NCBI GenBank assembly: GCA_003990705.1
Contig: AP018318.1
Span: 3,537,501-3,601,500, forward strand
DNA: 64,000 nucleotides
Source: Nostoc sp. HK-01
Lineage (GTDB): Bacteria > Cyanobacteriota > Cyanobacteriia > Cyanobacteriales > Nostocaceae
Direction: 5' to 3'
Shown here: piece after piece, positions 1 through 8,268 of the stretch
Layout of the letters: each line of letters begins with the position of its first letter
Numbering within the stretch: the stretch's first letter is position 1
Notes under the pieces: generated by a model
Database searches by the model: none
Told to the model about the DNA's origin: nothing
The model's input: only the letters and a program-made list of their open reading frames with translations
Made by a program: the position numbers and the translations under genes

Positions 1-1
1 G

Positions 2-550
2 CTAGACACTCAGGATATTACTGGTATAGCAATGCACAAAAGGGCGCGTTTGGGTATTGGCTATCTAGCGCAGGAAGCCAGTATATTTCGCCAACTGAGT
101 GTGCAAGACAATATCCTCTTGGTCTTAGAGCAAACAAATGTCCCCAAACGAGAGTGGTCGAAGCGATTAAATACTTTGCTGCGAGAATTTCGTTTAGAAA
201 AAGTGGCTTACAGCAAAGGAATTCAACTTTCTGGTGGTGAACGACGACGGACGGAATTAGCCAGAGCTTTAGCGGCTGGACAAGAAGGCCCAAAATTCTT
301 ACTGTTAGATGAACCATTTGCAGGGGTTGATCCTATCGCTGTGGCGGAAATTCAAGAAATTGTGGCAAAACTACGCGATCGCGGTATGGGAATCTTAATT
401 ACAGATCATAATGTGCGTGAAACTCTCGCCATTACTGACCGCGCCTATATTATGCGTGAAGGACAAATTCTCGCGGCTGGCACATCAGACGAACTTTACA
501 GCAATCCTCTAGTAAGGCAATACTATTTAGGTGATAATTTTCACATTTAA
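2..550 (+). CDS. lptB: LPS export ABC transporter ATP-binding protein, 5' truncated by window edge
   Basis: This is the C-terminal part of an LptB-type ATPase, which powers transfer of lipopolysaccharide from the inner membrane to the Lpt bridge. The frame is open from base 2, so the start lies outside the window; an internal ATG at 32 is not the true start. Visible parts are the Q-loop (GYLAQ), the ABC signature LSGGERRR, Walker B (FLLLDEP followed by FAGVDP) and the H-loop histidine in TDHNVRE. The C-terminal LVRQYYLG ending is typical of the LptB branch. The next gene on the same strand, 53 bp downstream, is an LptF/LptG-type permease, its expected partner, so the two probably form an operon. 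The Walker A motif is not seen because it is off the window. Confidence 0.93.
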   Translation, partial: LDTQDITGIAMHKRARLGIGYLAQEASIFRQLSVQDNILLVLEQTNVPKREWSKRLNTLLREFRLEKVAYSKGIQLSGGERRRTELARALAAGQEGPKFLLLDEPFAGVDPIAVAEIQEIVAKLRDRGMGILITDHNVRETLAITDRAYIMREGQILAAGTSDELYSNPLVRQYYLGDNFHI

Positions 551-603
551 ATATTTAAATTCATAAATTACGAATTAACCAGGGTTGACCAATCAAATTT
601 TGT

Positions 604-1785
604 TTGCTTATGATTGCTACAAATCAAAAGTCTTTTTATAGTATTAATTCACTGCTGCCATTTACGATTATGGATCGTTATTTGCTCAGTGAATTGCTCC
701 CACCATTTTTGTTTGGCGTTGGGGCATTTTCTTCAATTGGCGTGACAATTGATGCGGTATTTGATCTAATTAGAAAAATTGTTGAATCTGGTCTACCTGT
801 AGGCATCGCTATTCAAGTTTTCTTGTTAAAGATGCCATATTTTATTGTGTTAGCTTTTCCTATGTCTACGCTGTTGGCTACTTTAATGACCTACAGCCGT
901 CTTTCTAGCGAAAGTGAACTAATTGCCCTACGCGGCTGTGGGGTGAGTGTCTATCGGATGGTGCTACCTGCGGTGATGTTAAGCTTGATAGTTACAGGTA
1001 TGACATTTGTCTTTAACGAACAAGTTACACCAACGGCAAATTATCAAGCCAATCGAATTCTAGACAGCGCCCTAAAATCAGACAAACCTATTTTAAAACA
1101 GCAAAATATTTTCTATCCAGAATACCGCGATGTTCAAGAGGCCGATGGAAGTAAAATCAAGCGACTGGCACGGCTTTTTTATGCTGACCAATTTGATGGT
1201 AAACAGATGAAAGGTTTGACAATTATTGATAGATCTACAGAAGGGCTAAATCAGGTAGTTGTGGCAGAATCGGCGCAATGGAATGGTTCGCAAAGTGTCT
1301 GGGATTTTTATAATGGAACTATTTATTTAGTTGCTCCCAATGGTTCATATCGGAACATTTTACGTTTTGAACAGCAACAACTCAAACTACCCCGCACACC
1401 ACTGAGTCTGGTAGAAAAAAGCCGCGACTATGGTGAGATGAATATTTCGGAATCATTAGAACAGTTAACAGTGGAGAAATTAGGCGGCGATCGCCAAAAA
1501 ATCCGCAAGCTGCAAGTGAGAATTCAACAAAAAATTGCTTTACCGTTTGTCTGTTTAGTTTTTGGCTTAGTAGGCGCAGCAATGGGAACTGTACCTCAGC
1601 GTACTGGTAGAGGTACCAGTTTTGGCGTATGTGTGATTGTGATTTTTACTTACTATTTAATGTTTTTTATTAGTGGGGCGATCGGACAAGCAGGTATTAT
1701 CTCTCCCTTTTTGGGTGCTTGGTTGCCTAATTTGATTTTCTTAGTTATAGGTTTATTTTTATTGATGCGAGTAGCTAGGCGTTAA
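604..1785 (+). CDS. LptF/LptG-family permease of the LPS export system
   Basis: A permease of the YjgP/YjgQ family (about 393 aa, close to the usual 360-390). It has an N-terminal membrane helix after MDRYLLSELLPPF, further helices near residues 60-115, a large periplasmic beta-rich domain in the middle, and three C-terminal helices with a GLVGAAMG loop. With LptB it extracts LPS from the inner membrane. The longest frame starts at TTG 604, but ATG 610 or ATG 670 (directly before the conserved DRYLLSELLPPF) are better start candidates; 670 matches the usual family N-terminus. Cyanobacteria often have a single LptF/G-like gene next to lptB, so I do not choose between F and G. A perfect 8-bp hairpin follows the stop codon. 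Confidence 0.9.
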   Translation: MLMIATNQKSFYSINSLLPFTIMDRYLLSELLPPFLFGVGAFSSIGVTIDAVFDLIRKIVESGLPVGIAIQVFLLKMPYFIVLAFPMSTLLATLMTYSRLSSESELIALRGCGVSVYRMVLPAVMLSLIVTGMTFVFNEQVTPTANYQANRILDSALKSDKPILKQQNIFYPEYRDVQEADGSKIKRLARLFYADQFDGKQMKGLTIIDRSTEGLNQVVVAESAQWNGSQSVWDFYNGTIYLVAPNGSYRNILRFEQQQLKLPRTPLSLVEKSRDYGEMNISESLEQLTVEKLGGDRQKIRKLQVRIQQKIALPFVCLVFGLVGAAMGTVPQRTGRGTSFGVCVIVIFTYYLMFFISGAIGQAGIISPFLGAWLPNLIFLVIGLFLLMRVARR

Positions 1786-1808
1786 CCTTGAATTTCATCA
1801 AAGTGCTT

Positions 1809-1836
1809 AACGCACCGTTTTATCCGGTGGTGCGTT
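1809..1836. repeat. Hairpin-forming intergenic repeat
   Basis: AACGCACC and GGTGCGTT form a perfect 8-bp stem 24 bases after the LptF/G stop codon. The following bases (GCTAAAGCC...ACACACCCTAC) resemble a dispersed cyanobacterial intergenic repeat. No T-run follows, so terminator function is uncertain. The rest of the interval up to 2097 holds no convincing gene; a 93-codon frame starting with TTG at 1788 runs straight through this repeat and is judged spurious. Confidence 0.6.
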
Positions 1837-2097
1837 TGGCTAAAGCCGTAACACACCCTACGGAAGATTTACTACTCCAAAATAAAGACAATGAGGGGAA
1901 AATGGAAAATGAGCGACAACTTGGTAGAATCCTACTAGCCGATCATAAAGAGATAGAGAAAAGGGTAAAGAAACATTGCAACTTAAAGACGCTTTTGCTG
2001 CTTTTTTGGCTGCGGTGTTTCTCCCTTCACCAAAGTTTGCATTTGCAAGTTTCTAGTTATACCCTCTGAATTTTAAATTTTTGCGACAATTTTTCTG

Positions 2098-2562
2098 ATG
2101 ACAACAGCAATTTCTGATCAAAATACTGCCGATTTAGCCGCTGATGATTATGTCGTTATTGGCTTGGCAACCTGCTTTATTAAAGAAGATGGGGAAGTTC
2201 ATCAAGTTGAAGTAATTGAACCAATTCCCTCTGCGTCTTTAGAAGCATTAATGAAAGATATTCCGACTTCTTACAAACTGGCTTATGCTACAACCTTGGG
2301 GGCAGTATTAGATGGTGAGACACCATTATTACCCCCAGGCTTCCCCACATCGGCACAGTTTGGGGAAGAATTTGCTCAACGGGTGTTTGCAGCGGTGCGG
2401 ACTTATAAACGCAGCGAAAACAGCAAAAATTTGATTCCATTAGGTACAACTTACTCTGATTTTAAGTATTCCATTGAACGCAAACGCGTATTAAATGCTG
2501 CCAGAGTTGTGAATAAAGAAGACAATGTGAAACAGCATTCACATACACATAAAGTTCTTTAA
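2098..2562 (+). CDS. Conserved cyanobacterial hypothetical protein (154 aa)
   Basis: I do not recognise a named family. The protein is soluble and acidic in its first half (DYVVIGLATCFIKEDGEVHQVEVIEPIPS), with a central segment rich in small residues (YATTLGAVLDGE) and a basic, histidine-containing tail (HSHTHKVL). There is no signal peptide or membrane helix. The ATG at 2098 gives a compact start with no closer alternative. The gene ends only 12 bp before a glutathione S-transferase gene on the same strand, so the two are probably co-transcribed, which hints at a housekeeping or stress role but does not define one. Normal codon use and a long open frame support a real gene. Confidence 0.75.
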   Translation: MTTAISDQNTADLAADDYVVIGLATCFIKEDGEVHQVEVIEPIPSASLEALMKDIPTSYKLAYATTLGAVLDGETPLLPPGFPTSAQFGEEFAQRVFAAVRTYKRSENSKNLIPLGTTYSDFKYSIERKRVLNAARVVNKEDNVKQHSHTHKVL

Positions 2563-2574
2563 ATACAAGGAATT

Positions 2575-3132
2575 ATGCTAAAACTTTACGGCGGTGCTTT
2601 TAGTCGGGCGGCGATCGCAAAATGGTATCTCGAAGAACTCGAAATTCCCTATGAGTTTGTCCAGCTAGATATGCAAGCAGGCGAACATCATCAGCCGGAA
2701 TTTTTACAGATTAACCCAATGGGTAAAGTCCCCGCAATAGTTGATGAAGACTTTCAGCTTTGGGAATCTGGCGCAATTTTGCTGTATTTGAATGAAAAGT
2801 ATGGCAAATCTTCAGCTTCCCCAGAAGAACGGGCAAAAATATACCAATGGGTGTTGTTTGCTAACTCTACCCTGGCATCAGGAATTTTTACAGAATCAAC
2901 CAGAGAGCGAGAAGTACCCCGGTTGTTAACTCCACTGAATGAGATTTTCCAAAAACAACCTTTCGTATTGGGTGATGAATTTAGCGTTGCTGATGTGGCT
3001 GTGGGATCAATTCTTTCTTACATCCCCATGATGCTGAAACTAGATCTCAGCGCGTACCCAGCAGTTCTGGAATATATCAACCGCATATCTGAACGCCCAG
3101 CGTTTAAAAAAGGAATTGGTGGAAAGCCTTAA
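2575..3132 (+). CDS. Glutathione S-transferase family protein
   Basis: A 185-aa GST. The N-terminal thioredoxin-like half starts MLKLYGGAFSRAA and contains the cis-proline motif MGKVPAI and the glutathione-contacting ESGAILLYL. The C-terminal all-alpha half carries the N-capping-box type sequence EFSVADVAVGSIL. The length is slightly short of the usual 200-220 aa because the C-terminal domain is compact. Such enzymes conjugate glutathione to electrophiles or reduce peroxides; the substrate cannot be told from sequence. It follows the 154-aa conserved gene by 12 bp and probably shares its transcript. The gene converges on argD across a repeat-filled interval. Confidence 0.88.
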   Translation: MLKLYGGAFSRAAIAKWYLEELEIPYEFVQLDMQAGEHHQPEFLQINPMGKVPAIVDEDFQLWESGAILLYLNEKYGKSSASPEERAKIYQWVLFANSTLASGIFTESTREREVPRLLTPLNEIFQKQPFVLGDEFSVADVAVGSILSYIPMMLKLDLSAYPAVLEYINRISERPAFKKGIGGKP

Positions 3133-3420
3133 AAGTTAAAAGTAAAAGGTAAAAAGTAAAAAGATAATCCCCATAAATAAATTAAAAATTTAGGGGATTT
3201 AGAGGATGTTTTCAAAGTTCTCTTGTCAGTAAGCTAACATTTTAGATCCCTCTAAATCCCCCTTTTTAAGGGGGACTTTAATTCAGTTCCCCCCTTTTTT
3301 AAGGGGGGTTAGGGGGGATCAATAAGTGCTTAAAATCACAGCTAACTACTTTTAAAACAATCTCTAAGGCAATTTTCTTTACTTTTGCCTTTTAACTTTT
3401 TACTTTTACCTTTTCCCTTG
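3126..3420. repeat. Repeat-filled convergent intergenic region with inverted A/T-rich repeats and G/C hairpins
   Basis: The interval between the convergent GST and argD genes is almost entirely repeat. It is bounded by AAAAGTTAAAAGTAAAAGG-type sequence at 3132-3165 and its approximate reverse complement at 3380-3418 (cyanobacterial heptamer-type repeats). Inside are two strong hairpins, CCCCCTTTTTAAGGGGG (3258-3274) and CCCCCCTTTTTTAAGGGGGG (3289-3308), and an inverted pair GGGGATTTAGAGGAT / ATCCCTCTAAATCCCC (about 3192-3262). No gene is present. The hairpins could end transcription from both sides. Confidence 0.75.
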
Positions 3421-4704
3421 TTAACCGGTGATTTTCGCTAGTGCTGTATCCAAAGCTTGCAAAGCTTGGTCAACTTCAGCCTTACTCACAATTAGCGGTG
3501 GGACAAAGCGGACAACCTTTGGCCCAGCGGGGACAAGTAATAAACCTTCTGCAATGGCGGCGTTGACAACTTCACCAGCAGTTAGCTCAATGTCTGCTGC
3601 TAATTCCATACCATTGATTAAGCCCCAACCCCGCACCTCAGAAATGTAATTAGGGTATTTGGTGGCGATCGCTCTTAATCCAGAACGCATCTGTTCTCCC
3701 CTCTCTTGAACATTTTGCAAAATATTCTCTTTTTCCAAGGTTTGGCAAACACTCAGCGCCACACCACAAACAAAGGGATTCCCACCAAAAGTGCTGGCGT
3801 GTTCTCCTGGTTGAAAAACAGCACAGAATTTTTTACTCATCATTGCACCAATGGGAATTCCACCGCCTAAACCTTTGGCGCTGGTGAAGATATCTGGTTC
3901 AACACCCAGATGTTCATAACCCCATAAATGACCACTGCGCCCCATCCCGACTTGCACTTCATCAAAAATCAATAAAATGCCGGTTTCATCACAAATCCGC
4001 CGCAGTTTTTGGAAGTAAGCCACATCACCAGGACGCACGCCGCCTTCGCCTTGTAATGGTTCGATTAAAATTGCCGCAACCTGATAATCTCCTTCATCCA
4101 ACTCACTAATGGCTGTTTCGACAGCGGTAATATCGTTGTAAGGTACGTAATGGAAACCAGGAACCAAGGGATCAAAATATTTTTGATACTTGGGTTGTCC
4201 GGTAGCGGTAATCGTTGCCAAAGTCCGCCCGTGGAAGCTGGCGTTAGCCGTTAAAATAATTGGCTTGTCTATTTCTAGAACTGTATGGGCATATTTACGT
4301 GCTAATTTAATCGCCGCTTCATTAGCTTCTGCACCAGAGTTGCAGAAAAATACGCGATCGGCACAAGAATGTTGGATAATCCATTTGGCTAATTCCCCTT
4401 GTTCAGGAATGTAGTACAAATTAGAAACATGATGCAGCTTTTGAATTTGGCGTGTCACAGCTTCAACCATTGCTGGGTGGGCGTGTCCTAGTGTGCAAGT
4501 GGCAATTCCTGCCACAAAATCTAGATATTCCTGCCCCTGTGTATCCCAAACCCGGCATCCTGCACCCTTGTCCAGGGCTAAAGGAAACCGACCATAAGTT
4601 GACATCACGGCTTCGTTAAAGCTATCCGTATCAAAAGGAATAGATGACACTGAACCTGATGCTGGGGGGATGCTGGCTTCTTCAACTAGAGTTTGAAAGC
4701 TCAC
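3421..4704 (-). CDS. argD: Acetylornithine aminotransferase
   Basis: A class III PLP-dependent aminotransferase of 427 aa that converts N-acetylglutamate semialdehyde to N-acetylornithine in arginine synthesis. Recognisable features are FCNSGAEANEAAIKLAR (PLP phosphate contact), the FHGRTLATITATGQPKY motif, IFDEVQVGMGRSG (PLP-binding Asp), and the catalytic lysine in SAKGLGGGIPIGAM. The threonine contact is in HASTFGGNPF. An N-terminal extension of about 25 residues before FNEAVMSTYGRFPLAL is common in cyanobacterial ArgD. The gene stands alone with its own upstream spacer. Related transaminases (ornithine or GABA type) are possible, but the motifs and length fit ArgD best. Confidence 0.93.
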   Translation of the reverse strand: MSFQTLVEEASIPPASGSVSSIPFDTDSFNEAVMSTYGRFPLALDKGAGCRVWDTQGQEYLDFVAGIATCTLGHAHPAMVEAVTRQIQKLHHVSNLYYIPEQGELAKWIIQHSCADRVFFCNSGAEANEAAIKLARKYAHTVLEIDKPIILTANASFHGRTLATITATGQPKYQKYFDPLVPGFHYVPYNDITAVETAISELDEGDYQVAAILIEPLQGEGGVRPGDVAYFQKLRRICDETGILLIFDEVQVGMGRSGHLWGYEHLGVEPDIFTSAKGLGGGIPIGAMMSKKFCAVFQPGEHASTFGGNPFVCGVALSVCQTLEKENILQNVQERGEQMRSGLRAIATKYPNYISEVRGWGLINGMELAADIELTAGEVVNAAIAEGLLLVPAGPKVVRFVPPLIVSKAEVDQALQALDTALAKITG

Positions 4705-4854
4705 TACCGCTCCTCCTGAAAATATTTCATCTTAGACTTACTTACTAGTTTCCTCGAAATTGTTAAAAATTTCTTGGGATTGATCGCAAATTATGATTTC
4801 TTTTAGGCTAACGCTTAAATATCCTTAAACGAAGAACACTGGTGAAAAATAACT

Positions 4855-5919
4855 TTGTATTCTACTCTTGAGATAAAATATCAACGCATTCAAAAAGAGT
4901 TAATGGCAGGAGCGATCGCCCTTGGGGGTGTGTTCCTGATTGGCACTTTATGGTATAGATTCGTTGAGGCGTGGTCATGGGAAGATGCCGCGTACATGAC
5001 AGTCATTACCTTGGCGACTGTGGGATACGGAGAAACACACCCTCTGGGCAGCCGTGGACGCTTATTTACCATTGCCTTGATTTTATTGGGCGTAGTTAAT
5101 ATTGGTTATATTGTCAATAGATTTACAGAAGCCATCATTGAAGGCTACTTTCAAGAAGGAATTCGGCTACGACAACAGAGGCGGGTAATGGAATCCTTGA
5201 CAGGACATTATATTATTTGTGGATTTAGTCGTACTGGTCGGCAAATTGCCAGAGAATTTCGGGCAGAAAGTGTACCCTTTGTAATCATAGATTCGGAGAT
5301 TGAATCTGTACAACGGGCGCAGATGGAAGGTTATATAGTATATCAGGGTGATGCCACACTAGATGATACATTGTTCCATGTGGGGATTGAGCGAGCCATT
5401 TGTATAGTTGCGGCACTACCTTCTGACGCAGAAAATTTATACACAGTCTTATCGGCAAAAACATTAAATCCAGAGATTCGGGCGATCGCCCGCGCCAGTA
5501 CAGAAGAAGCGTTACAAAAATTACAACGCGGTGGTGCAGATGCCGTAATTTCACCCTATATTACTGGGGGAAAACGGATGGCCGCAGCTGCCCTCAGACC
5601 GCAAGTATTAGATTTTGTCGATGGGATTCTTTCGGGTGCAGACAGACAACTGTATATGGAAGAATTTTTACTTGATCCTGCCTTCTCTCCCTTTGTGGGA
5701 CAAACACTGCAAAAAGCCAAACTGCGATCGCAAACTGGCGCATTAGTCCTAGCGATTCGCCGTAGCGATGGTAATCTCATCGGTGGCCCCACTGGTGACA
5801 CAATATTAATGTCAGGAGATACCCTGATTTGTATGGGTACAGCCGAACAGTTGCGGAGTCTGAATCAAGTTCTCGTTCCCATTGGTTCGCAAAAATTACG
5901 CAAGCCGAAAAATCAGTGA
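4855..5919 (+). CDS. Potassium channel with RCK (TrkA-N/TrkA-C) domains
   Basis: A 354-aa two-helix K+ channel. After a first membrane helix (about residues 17-35) come a pore helix and the K+ selectivity filter TVGYGE (in TLATVGYGETHPLG), then a second membrane helix. The soluble part begins HYIICGFSRTGRQIAREF, a Rossmann-type NAD or nucleotide-binding RCK domain, with acidic residue VIIDSE at the end of the second strand, followed by a TrkA-C domain (about 270-350). The architecture is that of MthK-like channels gated by cytoplasmic ligands. The frame starts at TTG 4855; ATG 4903 (MAGAIALGG) would shorten the N-terminus by 16 residues and is a fair alternative. It is divergent from argD. 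Confidence 0.9.
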   Translation: MYSTLEIKYQRIQKELMAGAIALGGVFLIGTLWYRFVEAWSWEDAAYMTVITLATVGYGETHPLGSRGRLFTIALILLGVVNIGYIVNRFTEAIIEGYFQEGIRLRQQRRVMESLTGHYIICGFSRTGRQIAREFRAESVPFVIIDSEIESVQRAQMEGYIVYQGDATLDDTLFHVGIERAICIVAALPSDAENLYTVLSAKTLNPEIRAIARASTEEALQKLQRGGADAVISPYITGGKRMAAAALRPQVLDFVDGILSGADRQLYMEEFLLDPAFSPFVGQTLQKAKLRSQTGALVLAIRRSDGNLIGGPTGDTILMSGDTLICMGTAEQLRSLNQVLVPIGSQKLRKPKNQ

Positions 5920-6009
5920 TAGGGGACAGGTTATAGGTGACAGGTGACAGAGGTGCAATTTGAGAGAGCGATCGCAATTTTTCCCTCTAAACTGCTATCT
6001 TTGCAACAA

Positions 6010-6066
6010 TAATAGTAGTCAATAGTAGTCATATAAATTTACTCCTGCCTCCTGCCTCCTGCCTTC
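6010..6066. repeat. Short tandem repeats upstream of glcD
   Basis: AATAGTAGTC occurs twice in tandem at 6010-6029, and the heptamer CTCCTGC recurs three times at 6042-6062. These short tandem repeats are typical of Nostocales intergenic DNA. No function is evident. Confidence 0.7.
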
Positions 6067-6091
6067 TACAGAGTCATCTACCCGAAACCTT

Positions 6092-7564
6092 ATGCTTACC
6101 CAAGATAAACAACAACGCAATTGGCAACCTATTATCAAAGCATTTGAGGCTGTCCTTGGTAAAAATGGGGTAATTAAACGCCGCGAAGAATTGATTACCT
6201 ATGAGTGCGATGGTTTGACTAGTTATCGTCAACGTCCCGCTGTGGCTGTATTACCAAGAACCACAGAACAAGTCGCCGCAGTGGTGAAAATATGTAATCA
6301 GTATTCTGTCCCCTTCATTGCTCGCGGTTCCGGTACGGGATTATCTGGTGGTGCTTTACCATTAGAAGACTCTGTATTGATTGTCACCTCATTAATGCGA
6401 CAAATCCTTAGCGTTGATTTAGACAACCAGCGCATAGTTGTACAGCCAGGAGTAATTAATAGTTGGGTAACGCAAACTGTTAGCGGTGCAGGTTTTTATT
6501 ATGCACCAGATCCTTCCAGTCAAATTATCTGCTCAATTGGCGGCAATGTTGCCGAGAACTCCGGTGGAGTGCATTGTTTAAAATATGGTGTCACAACTAA
6601 TCACGTTTTTGGGCTAAAAATCGTCACTCCCGAAGGCGAAATTGTCGATTTAGGTGGACAAATTCCCGAAACACCGGGATATGATTTAACAGGTATATTT
6701 GTTGGTTCGGAAGGGACTTTAGGAATCGCCACAGAAATTACCCTGAGAATTCTCAAAAGTGCCGAATCAATTTGTGTATTATTAGCAGACTTTACAAGTG
6801 TAGAAGCTGCCGGAGCTAGTGTTTCTGATATCATCAGTGCCGGGATAATTCCTGGTGGCATGGAAATGATGGATAACATTAGCATCAATGCTGTAGAAGA
6901 TGTTGTGGCAACTAATTGTTATCCGCGAGATGCTACCGCTATTTTATTGGTAGAAATTGATGGTTTAGAAGTAGAAGTTGCAGTAATTAAACAACGCATT
7001 ACCGAAATTTGTCAACAAAATGGAGCGCGGAATGTAACCTCAGCAAGTGACCCAGAAACCCGCTTAAAATTATGGAAAGGACGCAAAGCTGCTTTTGCTG
7101 CGGCTGGACATTTAAGCCCAGATTATTATGTCCAAGATGGTGTAATTCCGCGAACTCAATTGCCTTACGTGCTGCAAGAAATTGAAAACTTAAGTCAACA
7201 GTATGGTTATAAAATTGCTAACGTCTTTCATGCTGGCGATGGGAATCTTCACCCTCTAGTTCTTTATGATAATTCTGTACCTGGTGCATTAGAAAAAGTT
7301 GAAGAGTTAGGCGGAGAAATTCTTAAACTCTGCGTAAAAGTTGGTGGTAGTCTTTCTGGTGAACATGGTATTGGCTCAGATAAAAAATGCTATATGCCAG
7401 AAATGTTTAATAGCGTTGATTTAGAATCTATGCAATGGGTACGACAAGTATTTAATCCCCAAGGTTTAGCCAACCCAGAGAAGATATTCCCCACACCCCG
7501 CACCTGTGGCGAAGCTGCAAATGCTATGAATCACAAGCAGTTTGAAGGTGTCGAAAGATATTAA
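6092..7564 (+). CDS. glcD: FAD-linked oxidase, glycolate oxidase GlcD type
   Basis: A 490-aa flavoprotein. The N-terminal FAD_binding_4 domain shows AVLPRTTEQVAAVVKICN, the FAD pyrophosphate segment ARGSGTGLSGGALP, and SIGGNVAENSGGVHCLKYGVT, all typical of the GlcD/D-lactate dehydrogenase group. The C-terminal FAD-oxidase domain includes NVFHAGDGNLHP (histidines near the flavin) and the GEHGIGSDKK motif. It probably oxidises glycolate from photorespiration to glyoxylate, although D-lactate is also a substrate in some cyanobacteria. The glcE and glcF subunits are not neighbours. Length matches the family. The start ATG at 6092 lies just after a CTCCTGC repeat. Confidence 0.9.
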   Translation: MLTQDKQQRNWQPIIKAFEAVLGKNGVIKRREELITYECDGLTSYRQRPAVAVLPRTTEQVAAVVKICNQYSVPFIARGSGTGLSGGALPLEDSVLIVTSLMRQILSVDLDNQRIVVQPGVINSWVTQTVSGAGFYYAPDPSSQIICSIGGNVAENSGGVHCLKYGVTTNHVFGLKIVTPEGEIVDLGGQIPETPGYDLTGIFVGSEGTLGIATEITLRILKSAESICVLLADFTSVEAAGASVSDIISAGIIPGGMEMMDNISINAVEDVVATNCYPRDATAILLVEIDGLEVEVAVIKQRITEICQQNGARNVTSASDPETRLKLWKGRKAAFAAAGHLSPDYYVQDGVIPRTQLPYVLQEIENLSQQYGYKIANVFHAGDGNLHPLVLYDNSVPGALEKVEELGGEILKLCVKVGGSLSGEHGIGSDKKCYMPEMFNSVDLESMQWVRQVFNPQGLANPEKIFPTPRTCGEAANAMNHKQFEGVERY

Positions 7565-7617
7565 CAAATGTATTTTTACACGTAGATTTAAACCTAACAG
7601 CTTGTCAAACTGACTGG

Positions 7618-8133
7618 TCAAATTTGTTTTGCATAAAATATTTGCACAAGTTTGATCAAGTCACTTTTGGCAGGTTCACCATTATGCAACCATTTTATTA
7701 AATCATGAGGATATAACCAAACGCTCTCAACAAAATCATTTTTATTGTAATTAGGTTCATAATCTAATTCAATTTCATAAACTTTCATAAAAGCAGATAC
7801 TTTATGTTGATGTGGCGTTAAATATCCTAATAAACGAAATTTAACCTTGTTTAAATCTAAGTTCAATTCTTCATTAAGTTCACGTTGCAAAGCATCTTCA
7901 TAATTTTCTCCACTTTCAACATGACCTCCCATACTCACATCAAGGCAAAGAGGAAAAATCCGTTTTTCTGCTGAACGTCGAGGTATCCATAGCTGACCTA
8001 ATGAGTTAGTAACAAAAGCATTAACAACTCTAAAATTGCATAGTCCTTGACAATATATCTCTGAACGTCTTTTCTTTCCAATAATGCAATCTTTCTCATC
8101 TACAATATCTAGTAACTCATCATCTTGGAGCAT
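7618..8133 (-). CDS. NUDIX hydrolase, isopentenyl-diphosphate-isomerase-like subgroup
   Basis: A 171-aa NUDIX protein. The Nudix box is complete: G-HVESGENYEDALQ-REL-NEEL fits GX5EX7REUXEEXGU, with the catalytic glutamates present. The N-terminus (ELLDIVDEKDCIIGKKRRSEIY) followed by an R/F-rich strand (WIPRRSAEKRIFP) resembles the YfcD/IDI1-like group, which shares the fold of type I IPP isomerase but commonly hydrolyses nucleotide or sugar diphosphates. The substrate cannot be assigned. It lies alone, convergent with glcD and divergent from the GHL10-like gene. The TA-rich base composition is slightly lower in GC than glcD. Confidence 0.87.
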   Translation of the reverse strand: MLQDDELLDIVDEKDCIIGKKRRSEIYCQGLCNFRVVNAFVTNSLGQLWIPRRSAEKRIFPLCLDVSMGGHVESGENYEDALQRELNEELNLDLNKVKFRLLGYLTPHQHKVSAFMKVYEIELDYEPNYNKNDFVESVWLYPHDLIKWLHNGEPAKSDLIKLVQIFYAKQI

Positions 8134-8268
8134 AATAAAATTCCTCTATTGAATTTTGCGTGCAACAACCTTCAAATTAAATCGCCTAAATAGAAGTATT
8201 ATTATCCGGAAGATGCTAAATTATCTTGTATTTATAAGTGTCCTTCTCAAACGCAGTCAAACCTACTA

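Noticed and set aside
1788-2069. 93-codon frame starting with TTG after the LptF/G gene
   Set aside because: It reads through an intergenic hairpin repeat, has no homology-like motifs and uses an atypical start.
3231-3330. G-run/C-run stretch as a possible CRISPR repeat
   Set aside because: There are no regularly spaced identical repeats and spacers; these are palindromic intergenic repeats.
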